A DNA stretch of 64,000 bases from Amaranthus tricolor (lineage: Eukaryota; Streptophyta; Magnoliopsida; Caryophyllales; Amaranthaceae), in assembly GCF_026212465.1 (NCBI RefSeq), contig NC_080057.1, positions 9,813,398 through 9,877,397 of the forward strand, read 5' to 3'. The position numbers and the translations under genes are program-made. A model generated the notes under the pieces. It was not told the origin of the DNA. It did not search any database and saw only the letters and a program-made list of their open reading frames with translations. Positions 30,560 through 45,727 of the stretch are shown one piece after another. Every line of letters starts with the position of its first letter. Within the stretch, counting starts at the first letter, position 1.

Positions 30560-33500
30560 GAAGAATGAACGATGAATAATCAACAAGGATCAATGATCTA
30601 TGAAGAATGAACGACGAAGAATGAATAAGGATCAATGATCAATGAAGAATGAACGATGAAGAATGAACAAGGATCAATGATCAATGACAAATGAACGATG
30701 AAGAATGAACAAGGATTAATGATCAATGAAGAATGAACGATGAAGAATGAACGAGGATCAATGATCAATGAAGAATGAACCATGAAGAATGAACAAGGAT
30801 CAATGGTCAATGACGAATGAACGATGAAGAATGAACAAGGATCAATGATCAATGAAGAATGAACGATGAAGAATGAACGAGGATCAATGATCAATGAAGA
30901 ATGAACCATGAAGAATGAACAAGGATCAATGGTCAATGACGAATGAACGATGAAGAATGAACAAGGATTAATGATCAATGAAGAATGAACGATGAAGAAT
31001 GAACGAGGATCAATGATCAATGAAGAATGAACCATGAAGAATGAACAAGAATCAATGGTCAATGACGAATGAACGATGAAGAATGAACAAGGATCAATGA
31101 TCAATGAAGAATGAACGATGAAGAATGAACAAGGATCAATGATCAATGAAGAGTGAACGATGAAGAATGAACGAGGATCAATGATCAATGAAGAATGAAC
31201 CATGAACAATGAACAAGGATCAATGGTCAATGACGAATGAACGATGAAGAATGAACAAGGATCAATGATCAATGAAGAATGAACGATGAAGAATGAACAA
31301 GGATCAATGATCAATGAAGAATGAACGATGAAGAATGAATAAGGATTAATGGTCAATGACGAATGAATGATGAAGAATGAACAAGGATCAATGATCAATG
31401 AAGAATGAACGATGAAGAATGAACAAGGATCAATGGTCAATGACGAATGAACGGTGAAGAATGAACAAGGATCAATGATCAATGACAAATGAACGATGAA
31501 GAATGAACAACGATCAATGATCAATGAAGAATGAACGATGAAGAATGAACAAGGATCAATTATCAATGAAGAATGAACGATGAAGAATGAACAAGGATCA
31601 ATGATTAATGAAGAATGAACGATGAAGAATGAACAAGGATCAATGAATAATAAAGAATGAACGATGAAGAATGAACAAGGATCAATGAAGAATAAACGAT
31701 GAAGAATGAATAAGGATCAATGATCAATGAAGAATGAACGATGAAGAATGAACAAGGATCAATGATCAATGAAGAATGAACGATGAAGAATGAACAAGGA
31801 TCAATGATCAATGACGAATGAACGATGAAGAATGAACAAGGATAAATGGTCAATGAAGAATGAACGATGAATAATGAACAAGGATCAATGATCTATGAAG
31901 AATGAACGATGAAGAATGAACAAGGATCAATGATCAATGAAGAATGAACGATGAAGAATGAACAAGGATCAATGATCAATGACGAATGAACGATGAAGAA
32001 TGAACAAGGATAAATGGTCAATGAAGAATGAACGATGAATAATGAACAAGGATCAATGATCTATGAAGAATGAACGATGAAGAATGAACAAGGATCAATG
32101 ATCAATGAAGAATGAACGATGAAGAATGAACAAGGATCAATGATCAATGACAAATGAACGATGAAGAATGAACAAGGATTAATGATCAATGAAGAATGAA
32201 CGAGGATCAATGATCAATGAAGAATGAACCATGAAGAATGAACAAGGATCAATGGTCAATGACGAATGAACGATGAAGAATGAACAAGGATCAATGATCA
32301 ATGAAGAATGAACGATGAAGAATGAACAAGGATCAATGATCAATGAAGAATGAACGATGAAGAATGAACGAGGATCAATTATCAATGAAGAATGAACCAT
32401 GAAGAATGAACAAGGATCAATGGTCAATGACGAATGAACGATGAAGAATGAACAAGGATTAATGATCAATGAAGAATGAACGATGAAGAATGAACGAGTA
32501 TCAATGATCAATGAAGAATGAACCATGAAGAATGAACAAGAATCAATGGTCAATGACGAATGAACGATGAAGAATGAACAAGGATCAATGATCAATGAAG
32601 AATGAACGATGAAGAATGAACAAGGATCAATGATCAATGAAGAGTGAACGATGAAGAATGAACGAGGATCAATGATCAATGAAGAATGAACCATGAAGAA
32701 TGAACAAGGATCAATGGTCAATGACGAATGAACGATGAAGAATGAACAAGGATCAATGATCAATGAAGAATGAACGATGAAGAATGAACAAGGATCAATG
32801 ATCAATGAAGAATGAACGATGAAGAATGAATAAGGATTAATGGTCAATGACGAATGAACGATGAAGAATGAACAAGGATCAATGATCAATGAAGAATGAA
32901 CGATGAAGAATGAACAAGGATCAATGGTCAATGACGAATGAACGGTGAAGAATGAACAAGGATCAATGATCAATGACAAATGAACGATGAAGAATGAACA
33001 ACGATCAATGATCAATGAAGAATGAATGATGAAGAATGAACAAGGATCAATTATCAATGAAGAATGAACGATGAAGAATGAACAAGGATCAATGATTAAT
33101 GAAGAATGAACGATGAAGAATGAACAAGGATCAATGATTAATAAAGAATGAACGATGAAGAATGAATAAGGATCAATGAAGAATAAACGATGAAGAATGA
33201 ATAAGGATCAATGATCAATGAAGAATGAACGATGAAGAATGAACAAGGATCAATGATCAATGAAGAATGAACGATGAAGAATGAACGAGGATCAATGATC
33301 AATGAAGAATGAACCATGAAGAATAAACAAGGATCAATGGTCAATGAAGAATGAACGATGAATAATGAACAAGGATCAATGATCTATGAAGAATGAACGA
33401 TGAAGAATGAACAAGGATCAATGATCAATGAAGAATGAACAAGGATCAATGATAAATGACAAATGAACGATGAAGAATGAACAAGGATTAATGATCAATG

Positions 33501-36500
33501 AAGAATGAACGATGAAGAATGAACAAGGATCAATGATCAATGAAGAATGAACGATGAAGAATGAACAAGGATCAAAGGTCAATGACGAATAAACGATGAA
33601 AAATGAACAAGGATCAATGATCAATGAAGAATGAACGATGAAGAATGAACAAGGATCAACGATCAATGAAGAATGAACGATGAAGAATGAACAAGGATCA
33701 ATGAAGAATGAACGATGAAGAATGAACAAGGATCAATGAACAATGATCAATGAAGAATGAACGATGAAGAATTAACAAGGATCAATGCTCAATGACGAAT
33801 GAAGGATGAAGAATGAACAAGGATCAATGATCAATGACGAATGAACGATGAAGAATGAACAAGGATCAATGATCAATGAAGAATGAACGATGAAGAATGA
33901 ACAAGGATCAATGATCAATGAAGAATGAACGATGAAGAATGAACAAGGATCAATGATCAATGACGAATGAACGATGAAGAATGAACAAGGATTAATGGTA
34001 AATGACGAATGAACGATGAAGAATGAACAAGGATCAATGATTAATGAAGAATGAACGATGAAGAATGAACAAGGATCAATGATCAATGAAGAATGAACGA
34101 TGAACAATGAACAAGGATCAATGGTCAATGAAGAATGAACGATGAAGAATGAACAAGGATCAATGGTCAATGACGAATGAACGATGAAGAATGAACAAGG
34201 ATCAATGATCAATGAAGAATAAACGATGAAGAATTAACAAGGATCAATGATCAATGAAGAATGAACGATGAAGAATGAACAAGGATCAATGATCAATGAA
34301 GAATGAACGATGAAGAATGAACAAGGATCAATGATCAATGAAGAATGAACGATGAAGAATGAACGAGGATCAATGATCAATGAAGAATGAACCATGAAGA
34401 ATGAACAAGGATCAATGGTCAATGACGAATGAACGATGAAGAATGAACAAGGATTAATGATCAATGAAGAATGAACGATGAAGAATGAACGAGGATCAAT
34501 GATCAATGAAGAATGAACCATGAAGAATGAACAAGAATCAATGGTCAATGACGAATGAACGATGAAGAATGAACAAGGATCAATGATCAATGAAGAATGA
34601 ACGATGAAGAATGAACAAGGATCAATGATCAATGAAGAGTGAACGATGAAGAATGAACGAGGATCAATGATCAATGAAGAATGAACCATGAAGAATGAAC
34701 AAGGATCAATGGTCAATGACGAATGAACGATGAAGAATGAACAAGGATCAATGATCAATGAAGAATGAACGATGAAGAATGAACAAGGATCAATGATCAA
34801 TGAAGAATGAACGATGAAGAATGTATAAGGATTAATGGTCAATGACGAATGAACGATGAAGAATGAACAAGGATCAATGATCAATGAAGAATGAACGATG
34901 AAGAATGAACAAGGATCAATGGTCAATGACGAATGAACGGTGAAGAATGAACAAGGATCAATGATCAATGACAAATGAACGATGAAGAATGAACAACGAT
35001 CAATGATCAATGAAGAATGAACGATGAAGAATGAACAAGGATCAATTATCAATGAAGAATGAACGATGAAGAATGAACAAGGATCAATGATTAATGAAGA
35101 ATGAAAGATGAAGAATGAACAAGGATCAATGATTAATAAAGAATGAACGATGAAGAATGAACAAGGATCAATGAAGAATAAACGATGAAGAATGAATAAG
35201 GATCAATGATCAATGAAGAATGAACGATGAAGAATGAACAAGGATCAATGATCAATGAAGAATGAACGATGAAGAAAGAACGAGGATCAATGATCAATGA
35301 AGAATGAACCATGAAGAATGAACAAGGATCAATGGTCAATGAAGAATGAACGATGAATAATAAACAAGGATCAATGATCTATGAAGAATGAACGATGAAG
35401 AATGAACAAGGATCAATGATCAATGAAGAATGAACGATGAAGAATGAACAAGGATCAATGATCAATGACAAATGAACGATGAAGAATGAACAAGGATTAA
35501 TGATCAATGAAGAATGAACGATGAAGAATGAACAAGGATCAATGATCAATGAAGAATGAACGATGAAGAATGAACAAGGATCAAAGGTCAATGACGAATA
35601 AACGATGAAGAATGAACAAGGATCAATGATCAATGAAGAATGAACGATGAAGAATGAACAAGGATCAACGATCAATGAAGAATGAACGATGAAGAATGAA
35701 CAAGGATCAATGAAGAATGATCGATGAAGAATGAACAAGGATCAATGAACAATGATCAATGAAGAATGAACGATGAAGAATTAACAAGGATCAATGCTCA
35801 ATGACGAATGAAGGATGAAGAATGAACAAGGATCAATGATCAATGACGAATGAACGATGAAGAATGAACAAGGATCAATGATCAATGAAGAATGAACGAT
35901 GATGAATGAACAAGGATCAATGATCAATGAAGAATGAACGATGAAGAATGAACAAGGATCAATGATCAATGACGAATGAACGATGAAGAATGAACAAGGA
36001 TTAATGGTAAATAACGAATGAACGATGAAGAATGAACAAGGATCAATGATCAATGAAGAATGAACGATGAAGAATGAACAAGGATCAATGATCAATGAAG
36101 AATGAACGCTGAACAATGAACAAGGATCAATGGTCAATGAAGAATGAACGATGAAGAATGAACAAGGATCAATGGTCAATGACGAATGAACGATGAAGAA
36201 TGAACAAGGATCAATGATAAATGAAGAATGAACGATGAAGAACGAACAAGGATCAATGATCATTGAAGAATGAACGATGAAGAATGAACAAGGATCAATG
36301 ATCAATGACGAATGAACGATGAAGAATGAACAAGGATCAATGATCAATGAAGAATGAACGATGAAGAATGCACAAGGATCAATGATCATTGACGAATGAA
36401 AGATGAAGAATCAACAAGGATCAATGAAAAATGAACGATGAAGAATGAACAAGGATCAATGATCAATGAAGAATGAACGATGAAGAATGAACAAGGATCA

Positions 36501-38460
36501 ATGCTCAATGACGAATGAACGATGAAGAATGAACAAGGATCAATGATCAATGACAAATGAACGATGAAGAATGAACAAGGATCAATGATCTATGAAGAAA
36601 GAACGAAGAAGAATGAACAAGGATCAATGATCAATGAAGAATGAACGATGAAGAATGAACAAGGATCAATGATCAATGACGAATGAACGATGAAGAATGA
36701 ACAAGAATCAATGGTCAATGAAGAATGAACGATGAAGAATGAACAAGGATCAATGATCTATGAAGAATGAACGATGAAGAATGAACAAGGATTAATGGTC
36801 AATGACGAATTAACGATGAAGAATGAACAAGGATCAATGATCAATGAAGAATGAACGATGAAGAATGAACAAGGATCAATGGTCAATGACGAATGAACGG
36901 TGAAGAATGAACAAGGATCAATGATCAATGACAAATGAACGATGAAGAATGAACAACGATCAATGATCAATGAAGAATGAACGATGAAGAATGAACAAGG
37001 ATCAATTATCAATGAAGAATGAACGATGAAGAATGAACAAGGATCAATGATTAATGAAGAATGAACGATGAAGAATGAACAAGGATCAATGATTAATAAA
37101 GAATGAACGATGAAGAATGAACAAGGATCAATGAAGAATAAACGATGAAGAATGAATAAGGATCAATGATCAATGAAGAATGAACGATGAAGAATGAACA
37201 AGGATCAATGATCAATGAAGAATGAACGATGAAGAATGAACGAGGATCAATGATCAATGAAGAATGAACCATGAAGAATGAACAAGGATCAATGGTCAAT
37301 GAAGAATGAACGATGAATAATGAACAAGGATCAATGATCTATGAAGAATGAACGATGAAGAATGAACAAGGATCAATGATCAATGAAGAATGAACGATGA
37401 AGAATGAACAAGGATCAATGATCAATGACAAATGAACGATGAAGAATGAACAAGGATTAATGATCAATGAAGAATGAACGATGAAGAATGAACAAGGATC
37501 AATGATCAATGAAGAATGAACGATGAAGAATGAACAAGGATCAAAGGTCAATGACGAATAAACGATGAAGAATGAACAAGGATCAATGATCAATGAAGAA
37601 TGAACGATGAAGAATGAACAAGGATCAACGATCAATGAAGAATGAACGATGAAGAATGAACAAGGATCAATGAAGAATGAACGATGAAGAATGAACAAGG
37701 ATCAATGAACAATGATCAATGAAGAATGAACGATGAAGAATTAACAAGGATCAATGCTCAATGACGAATGAAGGATGAAGAATGAACAAGGATCAATGAT
37801 CAATGACGAATGAACGATGAAGAATGAACAAGGATCAATGATCAATGAAGAATGAACGATGAAGAATGAACAAGGATCAATGATCAATGACAAATGAACG
37901 ATGAAGAATGAACAAGGATTAATGATCAATGAAGAATGAACGATGAAGAATGAACAAGGATCAATGATCAATGAAGAATGAACGATGAAGAATGAACAAG
38001 GATCAATGATCAATGACGAATGAACGATGAAGAATGAACAAGGATTAATGGTAAATGACGAATGAACGATGAAGAATGAACAAGGATCAATGATCAATGA
38101 AGAATGAACGATGAAGAATGAACAAGGATCAATGATCAATGAAGAATGAACGATGAACAATAAACAAGGATCAATGGTCAATGAAGAATGAACGATGAAG
38201 AATGAACAAGGATCAATGGTCAATGACGAATGAACGATGAAGAATGAACAAGGATCAATGATAAATGAAGAATGAACGATGAAGAACGAACAAGGATCAA
38301 TGATCATTGAAGAATGAACGATGAAGAATGAACAAGGATCAATGATCAATGACGAATGAACGATGAAGAATGAACAAGGATCAATGATCAATGAAGAATG
38401 AACGATGAAGAATGCACAAGGATCAATGATCATTGACGAATGAAAGATGAAGAATCAACA
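30560..38460. repeat. Block-duplication domain IV of the satellite
   Basis: A block marked by GAACAACGATC followed by CAATTATC has CAATTATC at 31557, 33048, 35043 and 37003, giving spacings of 1491, 1995 and 1960 bp (213, 285 and 280 heptamers). The 1960-bp step is especially clear: 35133-36389 matches 37093-38433, with 84 bp (two monomers) extra in the second copy. Local duplications also occur, for example 31720-31900 against 31910-32080. From about 38460 to 42000 the array is mostly simple monomers. Confidence 0.82.
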
Positions 38461-41400
38461 AGGATCAATGAAAAATGAACGATGAAGAATGAACAAGGAT
38501 CAATGATCAATGAAGAATGAACGATGAAGAATGAACAAGGATCAATGCTCAATGACGAATGAACGATGAAGAATGAACAAGGATCAATGATCAATGACAA
38601 ATGAACGATGAAGAATGAACAAGGATCAATGATCTATGAAGAAAGAACGAAGAAGAATGAACAAGGATCAATGATCAATGAAGAATGAACGATGAAGAAT
38701 GAACAAGGATCAATGATCAATGACGAATGAACGATGAAGAATGAACAAGAATCAATGGTCAATGAAGAATGAACGATGAAGAATGAACAAGGATCAATGA
38801 TCTATGAAGAATGAACGATGAAGAATGAACAAGGATTAATGGTCAATGAAGAATGAACGATGAAGAATGATTAAGGATCAATGACGAATGAATGAAGAAG
38901 AATGAACAAGGATCAATGGTCAATGACGAATGAACGATGAAGAATGAACAAGGATCAATGATCAATGAAGAATGAACAAGGATCAATGATCTATGAAGAA
39001 TGAACGATGAAGAATGAACAAGGATTAATAGTCAATGACGAATGAACGATGAAGAATGAACAAGGATCAATGATCAATGAAGAATGAACGATGAAGAATG
39101 AACAAGGATCAATGGTCAATGACGAATGAACGATGAAGAATGAACAAGGATCAATGGTCAATGACGAATGAACGATGAAGAATGAACAAGGATCAATGAT
39201 CAATGAAGAATAAACGATGAAGAATGAACAAGGATCAATGATCAATGAAGAATGAACGATGAAGAATGAACAAGGATCAATGGTCAATGACGAATGAACG
39301 ATGAAGAATGAACAAGGATCAATGATCAATGAAGAATAAACGATGAAGAATTAACAAGGATCAATGATCAATGAAGAATGAACAAGGATCAATGGTCAAT
39401 GACGAATGAACGATGAAGAATGAACAATGATCAATGATCAATGAAGAATGAACGATGAAGAATGAACAAGGATCAATGATCAATGAAGAATGAACGATGA
39501 AGAATGAACAAGGATCAATGATCAATGAAGAATGAACGATGAAGAATGAACAAGGATCAACAATCATTGAAGAATGAACGATGAAGAATGAACAAGGATC
39601 AATGATCAATGACGAATGAACGATGAAGAATGAACAAGGATCAATGATCAATGAAGAATGAACGATGAAGAATGCACAAGGATCAATGCTCAATGACGAA
39701 TGAACGATGAAGAATGAACAAGGATCAATGATCAATGACAAATGAACGATGAAGAATGAACAAGGATCAATGATCTATGAAGAAAGAACGAAGAAGAATG
39801 AACAAGGATCAATGATCAATGAAGAATGAACGATGAAGAATGAACAAGGATCAATGATCAATGACGAATGAACGATGAAGAATAAACAAGAATCAATGGT
39901 CAATGAAGAATGAACGATGAAGAATGAACAAGGATCAATGATCTATGAAGAATGAACGATGAAGAATGAACAAGGATCAATGATCAATGAATAATGAACG
40001 ATGAAGAATGAACAAGGATCAATGATCAATGACAAATGAACGATGAAGAATGAACAAGGATAAATGATCAATGAAGAATGAACGATGAAGAATGAACAAG
40101 GATCAATGATCAATGAAGAATGAACGATGAAGAATGAACAAGCATTAATAGTCAATGACGAATGAACGATGAAGAATGAACAAGGATCAATGATCAATGA
40201 AGAATGAACGATGAAGAATGAACAAGGATCAATGGTCAATGACGAATGAACGATGAAGAATGAACAAGGATCAATGGTCAATGACGAATGAACGATGAAG
40301 AATGAACAAGGATCAATGATCAATGAAGAATAAACGATGAAGAATGAACAAGGATCAATGATCAATGAAGAATGAACGATGAAGAATGAACAAGCATCAA
40401 TGGTCAATGACGAATGAACGATGAAGAATGAACAAGGATCAATGATCAATGAAGAATAAACGATGAAGAATGAACAAGGATCAATGATCAATGAAGAATG
40501 AACGATGAAGAATGAACAAGGATCAATGGTCAATGACGATTGAACGATGAAGAATGAACAAGGATCAATGATCAATGAAGAATGAACGATGAAGAATGAA
40601 CAAGAATCAATGATCAATGAAGAATGAACGATGAAGAATGAACAAGGATCAATGATCAATGAAGAATGAACGATGAAGAATGAACAAGGATCAATGCTCA
40701 ATGACGAATGAACGATGAAGCATGAACAAGGATCAATGATCAAATGACAAATGAACGATGAAGAATGAACAAGGATCAATGATCTATGAAGAAAGAACGA
40801 AGAAGAATGAACAAGGATCAATGATCAATGAAGAATGAACGATGAAGAATGAACAAGGATCAATGATCAATGACAAATGAACGATGAAGAATGAACAAGG
40901 ATCAATGATCAATGAAGAATGAACGATGAAGAATGAACAAGGATCAATGGTCAATGGAGAATGAACGATGAAGAATGAACGATGAAGAATGAACAAGGAT
41001 CAATGGTCAATGACGAATGAACGATGAAGAATGAACAAGGATCAATGATCAATGAAGAATGAACGATGAAGAATGAACAAGGATCAATGATCAATGAAGA
41101 ATGAACGATGAACAATGAACAAGGATTAATGGTCAATGACGAATGAACGATGAAGAATGAACAAGGATCAATGATCAATGAAGAATGAACGATGAAGAAT
41201 GAACAAGGATCAATGATCAATGAAGAATGAACGATGAAGAATGAACAAGGATCAATGAAGAATGAAAGATGAAGAATGAACAAGGATCAATGATCAATGA
41301 AGAATGAACGATGAAGAATGAACAACGATCAATCATCAATGACGAATGAACGATGAAGAATGAACAAGGATTAATGGTCAATGACGAATAAACGATGAAG

Positions 41401-41999
41401 AATGAACAAGGATCAATGATCAATGAAGAATGAATGATGAAGAATGAACAAGGATCAATGGTCAATGACGAATGAACGATGAAGAATGAACAAGGATAAA
41501 TGATTAATGAAGAATGAACGATGAAGAATGAACAAGGATCAATGATTAATGAAGAATGAACGATGAAAAATGAAAAGGATCAATGGTAAATGAAGAATGA
41601 ACGATGAAGAATGAACAAGGATCAATGGTCAATGACGAATGAACGATGAAGAATGAACAAGGATCAATGATCAATGAAGAATGAACGATGAAGAATGAAC
41701 AAGGATCAATGATCAATGACGAATGAACGATGAAGAATGAACAAGGATCAATGGTCAAAGAAGAATGAACGATGAAGAATGAACAAGGATCAATGATCAA
41801 TGAAGAATGAACGATGAAGAATGAACAAGGATCAATGATCAATGAAGAATGAACGATGAAGAATGAACAAGGATAAATGATCAATGACAAATGAACGATG
41901 AATAATGAACAAGGATCAATGATCAATGAAGAATGAACGATGAAGAATGAACAAGGATCAATGATCAATGAAGAATGAACGATGAAGAATGAACAAGGA

Positions 42000-44900
42000 T
42001 CAATGGTCAATGACGAATGAACGATGAAGATGAACAAGGATCAATGATCAATGAAGAATGAACGATGAAGAATGAACAAGGATCAATGATCAATGAAGAA
42101 TGAACAAGGATTAATGGTCAATGACGAATGAACGATGAAGAACGAACAAGGATCACTGATCAATGAAGAATGAACGATGAAGAATGAACAAGGATCAATG
42201 ATCAATGAAGAATGAACGATGAAGAATGAACAAGGATTAATGGTCAATGAAGAATGAACGATGAAGAATGATTAAGGATCAATGACGAATGAACGAAGAA
42301 GAATGAACAAGGATCAATGGTCAATGACGAATGAACAATGAAGAATGAACAAGGATCAATGATCAATGAAGAATGAACAAGGACTAATGATCAATGAAGA
42401 ATGAACAATGAAGATTGAACAAGGATTAATGGTCATTGACGAATGAACGATGAAGAATGAACAAGGATCAATGATCAATGAAGAATGAACGATGAAGAAT
42501 GAACAAGGATCAATGATCAATGAAGAATGAACGATGAAGAATGAACAAGGATCAATGGTCAATGACGAATGAACGATGAAGAATGAACAAGGATCAATGA
42601 TCAATGAAGAATGAACGATGAAGAATGAACAAGGATCAATGATCAATGAAGAATGAACGATGAAGAAGTAACAAGGATTAATGGTCAATGACGAATGAAC
42701 GATGAAGAATGAACAAGGATCAATGATCAATGAAGAATGAACGATGAAGAATGAACAACGATCAATGATCAATGACGAATGAACGATGAAGAATGAACAA
42801 GGATTAATGGTCAATGACGAATGAACGATGAAGAATGAACAAGGATCAATGATCAATGAAGAATGAACTATGAAGAATGAAAAAGGATCAATGATCAATG
42901 AAGAATGAACGATGAAGAATGAACAAGGATCAATGGTAAATGAAGAATGAACGATGAAGAATGAACAAGGATCAATGGTCAATGACGAATGAACGATGAA
43001 GAATGAACAAGGATCAAAGATCAATGAAGAATGAACGATGAAGAATGAACAAGGATCAATGATCAATGAAGAATGAACGATGAACAATGAACAAGGATCA
43101 ATGATCAATGAAGAATGAACGATGAAGAATGAACAAGGATTAATGGTCAATGACGAATGAAGGATGAATAATGAATAAGGATCAATGATCAATGAAGAAT
43201 GAACGATGAAGAATGAACAAGGATAAATGATCAATGAAGAATGAACGATGAAGAATGAACAAGGATTAATGGTCAATGACGAATGAACGATGAAGAATGA
43301 ACAAGGATCAATGATCAATGAAGAATGAACAATGAAGAATGAACAAGGATCAATGATCAATGAAGAATGAACGATGAAGAATGAACAAGGATCAATGAAG
43401 AATGAACGATGAAGAATGAACAAGGATCAATGATCAATGAAGAATGAACGATGAAGAATGAACAAGGATCAATGCTCAATGACGAATGAAGGATGAAGAA
43501 TGAACAAGGATCAATGATCAATGACGAATGAACGATGAAGAATGAACAAGGATCAATGATCAATGAAGAATGAACGATGAAGAATAAACAAGGATCAATG
43601 ATCAATGAAGAATGAACGATGAAGAATGAACAAGGATCAATGATCAATGACGAATGAACGATGAAGAATGAACAAGGATCAATGGTCAATGAAGAATGAA
43701 CGATGAAGAATGAACAAGGATCAATGATCAATGAAGAATGAACAATGAAGAATGAACAAGGATCAATGATCAATGAAGAATGAACGATGAAGAATGAACA
43801 AGGATCAATGATCAATGAGAATTGAACGATGAAGAATGAACAAGGATCAATGATCAATGAAGAATGAACGATGAAGAATGAACAAGGATCAATGATCAAT
43901 GAAGAATGAACGATGAAGAATGAACAAGGATCAATGGTCAATGACGAATGAACGATGAAGATGAACAAGGATCAATGATCAATGAAGAATGAACGATGAA
44001 GAATGAACAAGGATCAATGATCAATGAAAAATGAACAAGGATTAATGGTCAATGACGAAGGAACGATGAAGAATGAACAAGGATCAATGATCAATGAAGA
44101 ATGAACGATGAAGAATAAACAAGTATCAATGATCAATGAAGAATGAACGATGAAGAATGAACAAGGATTAATGGTCAATGAAGAATGAACGATGAAGAAT
44201 GAACAAGGATCAATGAAGAATGAACGATGAAGAATGAACAAGGATCAATGGTCAATGACGAATGAATGATGAAGAATGAACAAGGATCAATGATCAATGA
44301 AGAATGAACAAGGACTAATGATCAATGAAGAATGAACGATGAAGAATGAACAAGGATTAATAGTCAATGACGAATGAACGATGAAGAATGAACAAGGATC
44401 AATGATCAATGAAGAATGAACGATGAAGAATGAACAAGGATCAATGATCAATGAAGAATGTACGATGAAGAATGAACAAGGATCAATGGTCAATGACGAA
44501 TGAACGATGAAGAATGAACAAGGATCAATGATCAATGAAGAATGAATGATGAAGAATGAACAAGGATCAATGATCAATGAAGAATGAACGATGAAGAATG
44601 AACAAGGATTAATGGTCAATGACGAATGAACGATGAAGAATGAACAAGGATCAATGATCAATGAAGAATGAACGATGAAGAATGAATAACGATCAATGAT
44701 CAATGACGAATGAACGATGAAGAATGAACAAGGATTAATGGTCAATGACGAATGAACGATGAAGAATGAACAAGGATCAATGATCAATGAAGAATGAACG
44801 ATGAAGAATGAACAAGGATCAATGATCAATGAAGAATGAACGATGAAGAATGAACAAGGATTAATGGTCAATGAAGAATGAACGATGAAGAATGAACAAG

Positions 44901-45540
44901 GATCAATGAAGAATGAACGATGAAGAATGAACAAGGATCAATGGTCAATGACGAATGAATGATGAAGAATGAACAAGGATCAATGATCAATGAAGAATGA
45001 ACAAGGACTAATGATCAATGAAGAATGAACGATGAAGAATGAACAAGGATTAATAGTCAATGACGAATGAACGATGAAGAATGAACAAGGATCAATGATC
45101 AATGAAGAATGAACGATGAAGAATGAACAAGGATCAATGATCAATGAAGAATGTACGATGAAGAATGAACAAGGATCAATGGTCAATGACGAATGAACGA
45201 TGAAGAATGAACAAGGATCAATGATCAATGAAGAATGAATGATGAAGAATGAACAAGGATCAATGATCAATGAAGAATGAACGATGAAGAATGAACAAGG
45301 ATTAATGGTCAATGACGAATGAACGATGAAGAATGAACAAGGATCAATGATCAATGAAGAATGAACGATGAAGAATGAATAACGATCAATGATCAATGAC
45401 GAATGAACGATGAAGAATGAACAAGGATTAATGGTCAATGACGAATGAACGATGAAGAATGAACAAGGATCAATGATCAATGAAGAATGAACGATGAAGA
45501 ATGAACAAGGATCAATGATCAATGAAGAATGAACGATGAA
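42000..45540. repeat. Block-duplication domain V of the satellite
   Basis: A 1931-bp duplication joins about 42000-42400 to 43930-44330. Both copies carry the same single-base deletion (GAAGATGAAC at 42026 and 43957) and the variant AGGACTA (42380 and 44311). A 693-bp (99-heptamer) tandem duplication then relates about 44290-44850 to 44980-45540 (AGGACTA at 44311 and 45004). 1931 is 276 heptamers minus the one deleted base. Confidence 0.85.
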
Positions 45541-45727
45541 GAATGAACAAGGATCAATGGTAAATGAAGAATGAACGATGAAGAATGAACAAGGATCAAT
45601 GGTCAATGACGAATGAACAATGAAGAATGAACAAGGATCAATGATCAATGAAGAATGAACGATGAAGAATGAACAAGGATCAATGATCAATGAAGAATGA
45701 ACGATGAAGAATGAACAAGGATTAATG

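Larger units (their letters stand above)
1..45727. repeat. Satellite array 1: 42-bp monomer, about 1,090 copies
   Basis: Continuous head-to-tail tandem array that runs off the left edge and stops at base 45727. The monomer is 42 bp and keeps one orientation throughout. It resolves into six heptamers: the first and third are AATGAAC, the second GATGAAG, the fourth AAGGATC, the fifth AATGATC and the sixth AATGAAG. Common variants change the fifth to AATGGTC or AATGCTC and the sixth to AATGACG or AATGACA. Composition of the consensus plus strand is 21 A, 10 G, 7 T and 4 C, so 74% purine and 33% GC. Most monomers contain TGATCA (a BclI site). Shortened (28 or 35 bp) and lengthened (49 bp) monomers occur by loss or gain of heptamers. 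Only one minus-strand frame is free of stops (repeat peptide SFFIVHSSLIIDPC); I treat it as a by-product of 42 being divisible by 3, not as genes. Confidence 0.97.

Noticed and set aside
1..45727. CRISPR array
   Set aside because: Units are contiguous with no unique spacers, and the flanks are eukaryotic retrotransposons.
1..45727. Telomeric or degenerate telomeric repeat, because of the 7-bp unit
   Set aside because: The heptamer AATGAAC/AATGAAG does not match the plant telomere TTTAGGG or its complement.
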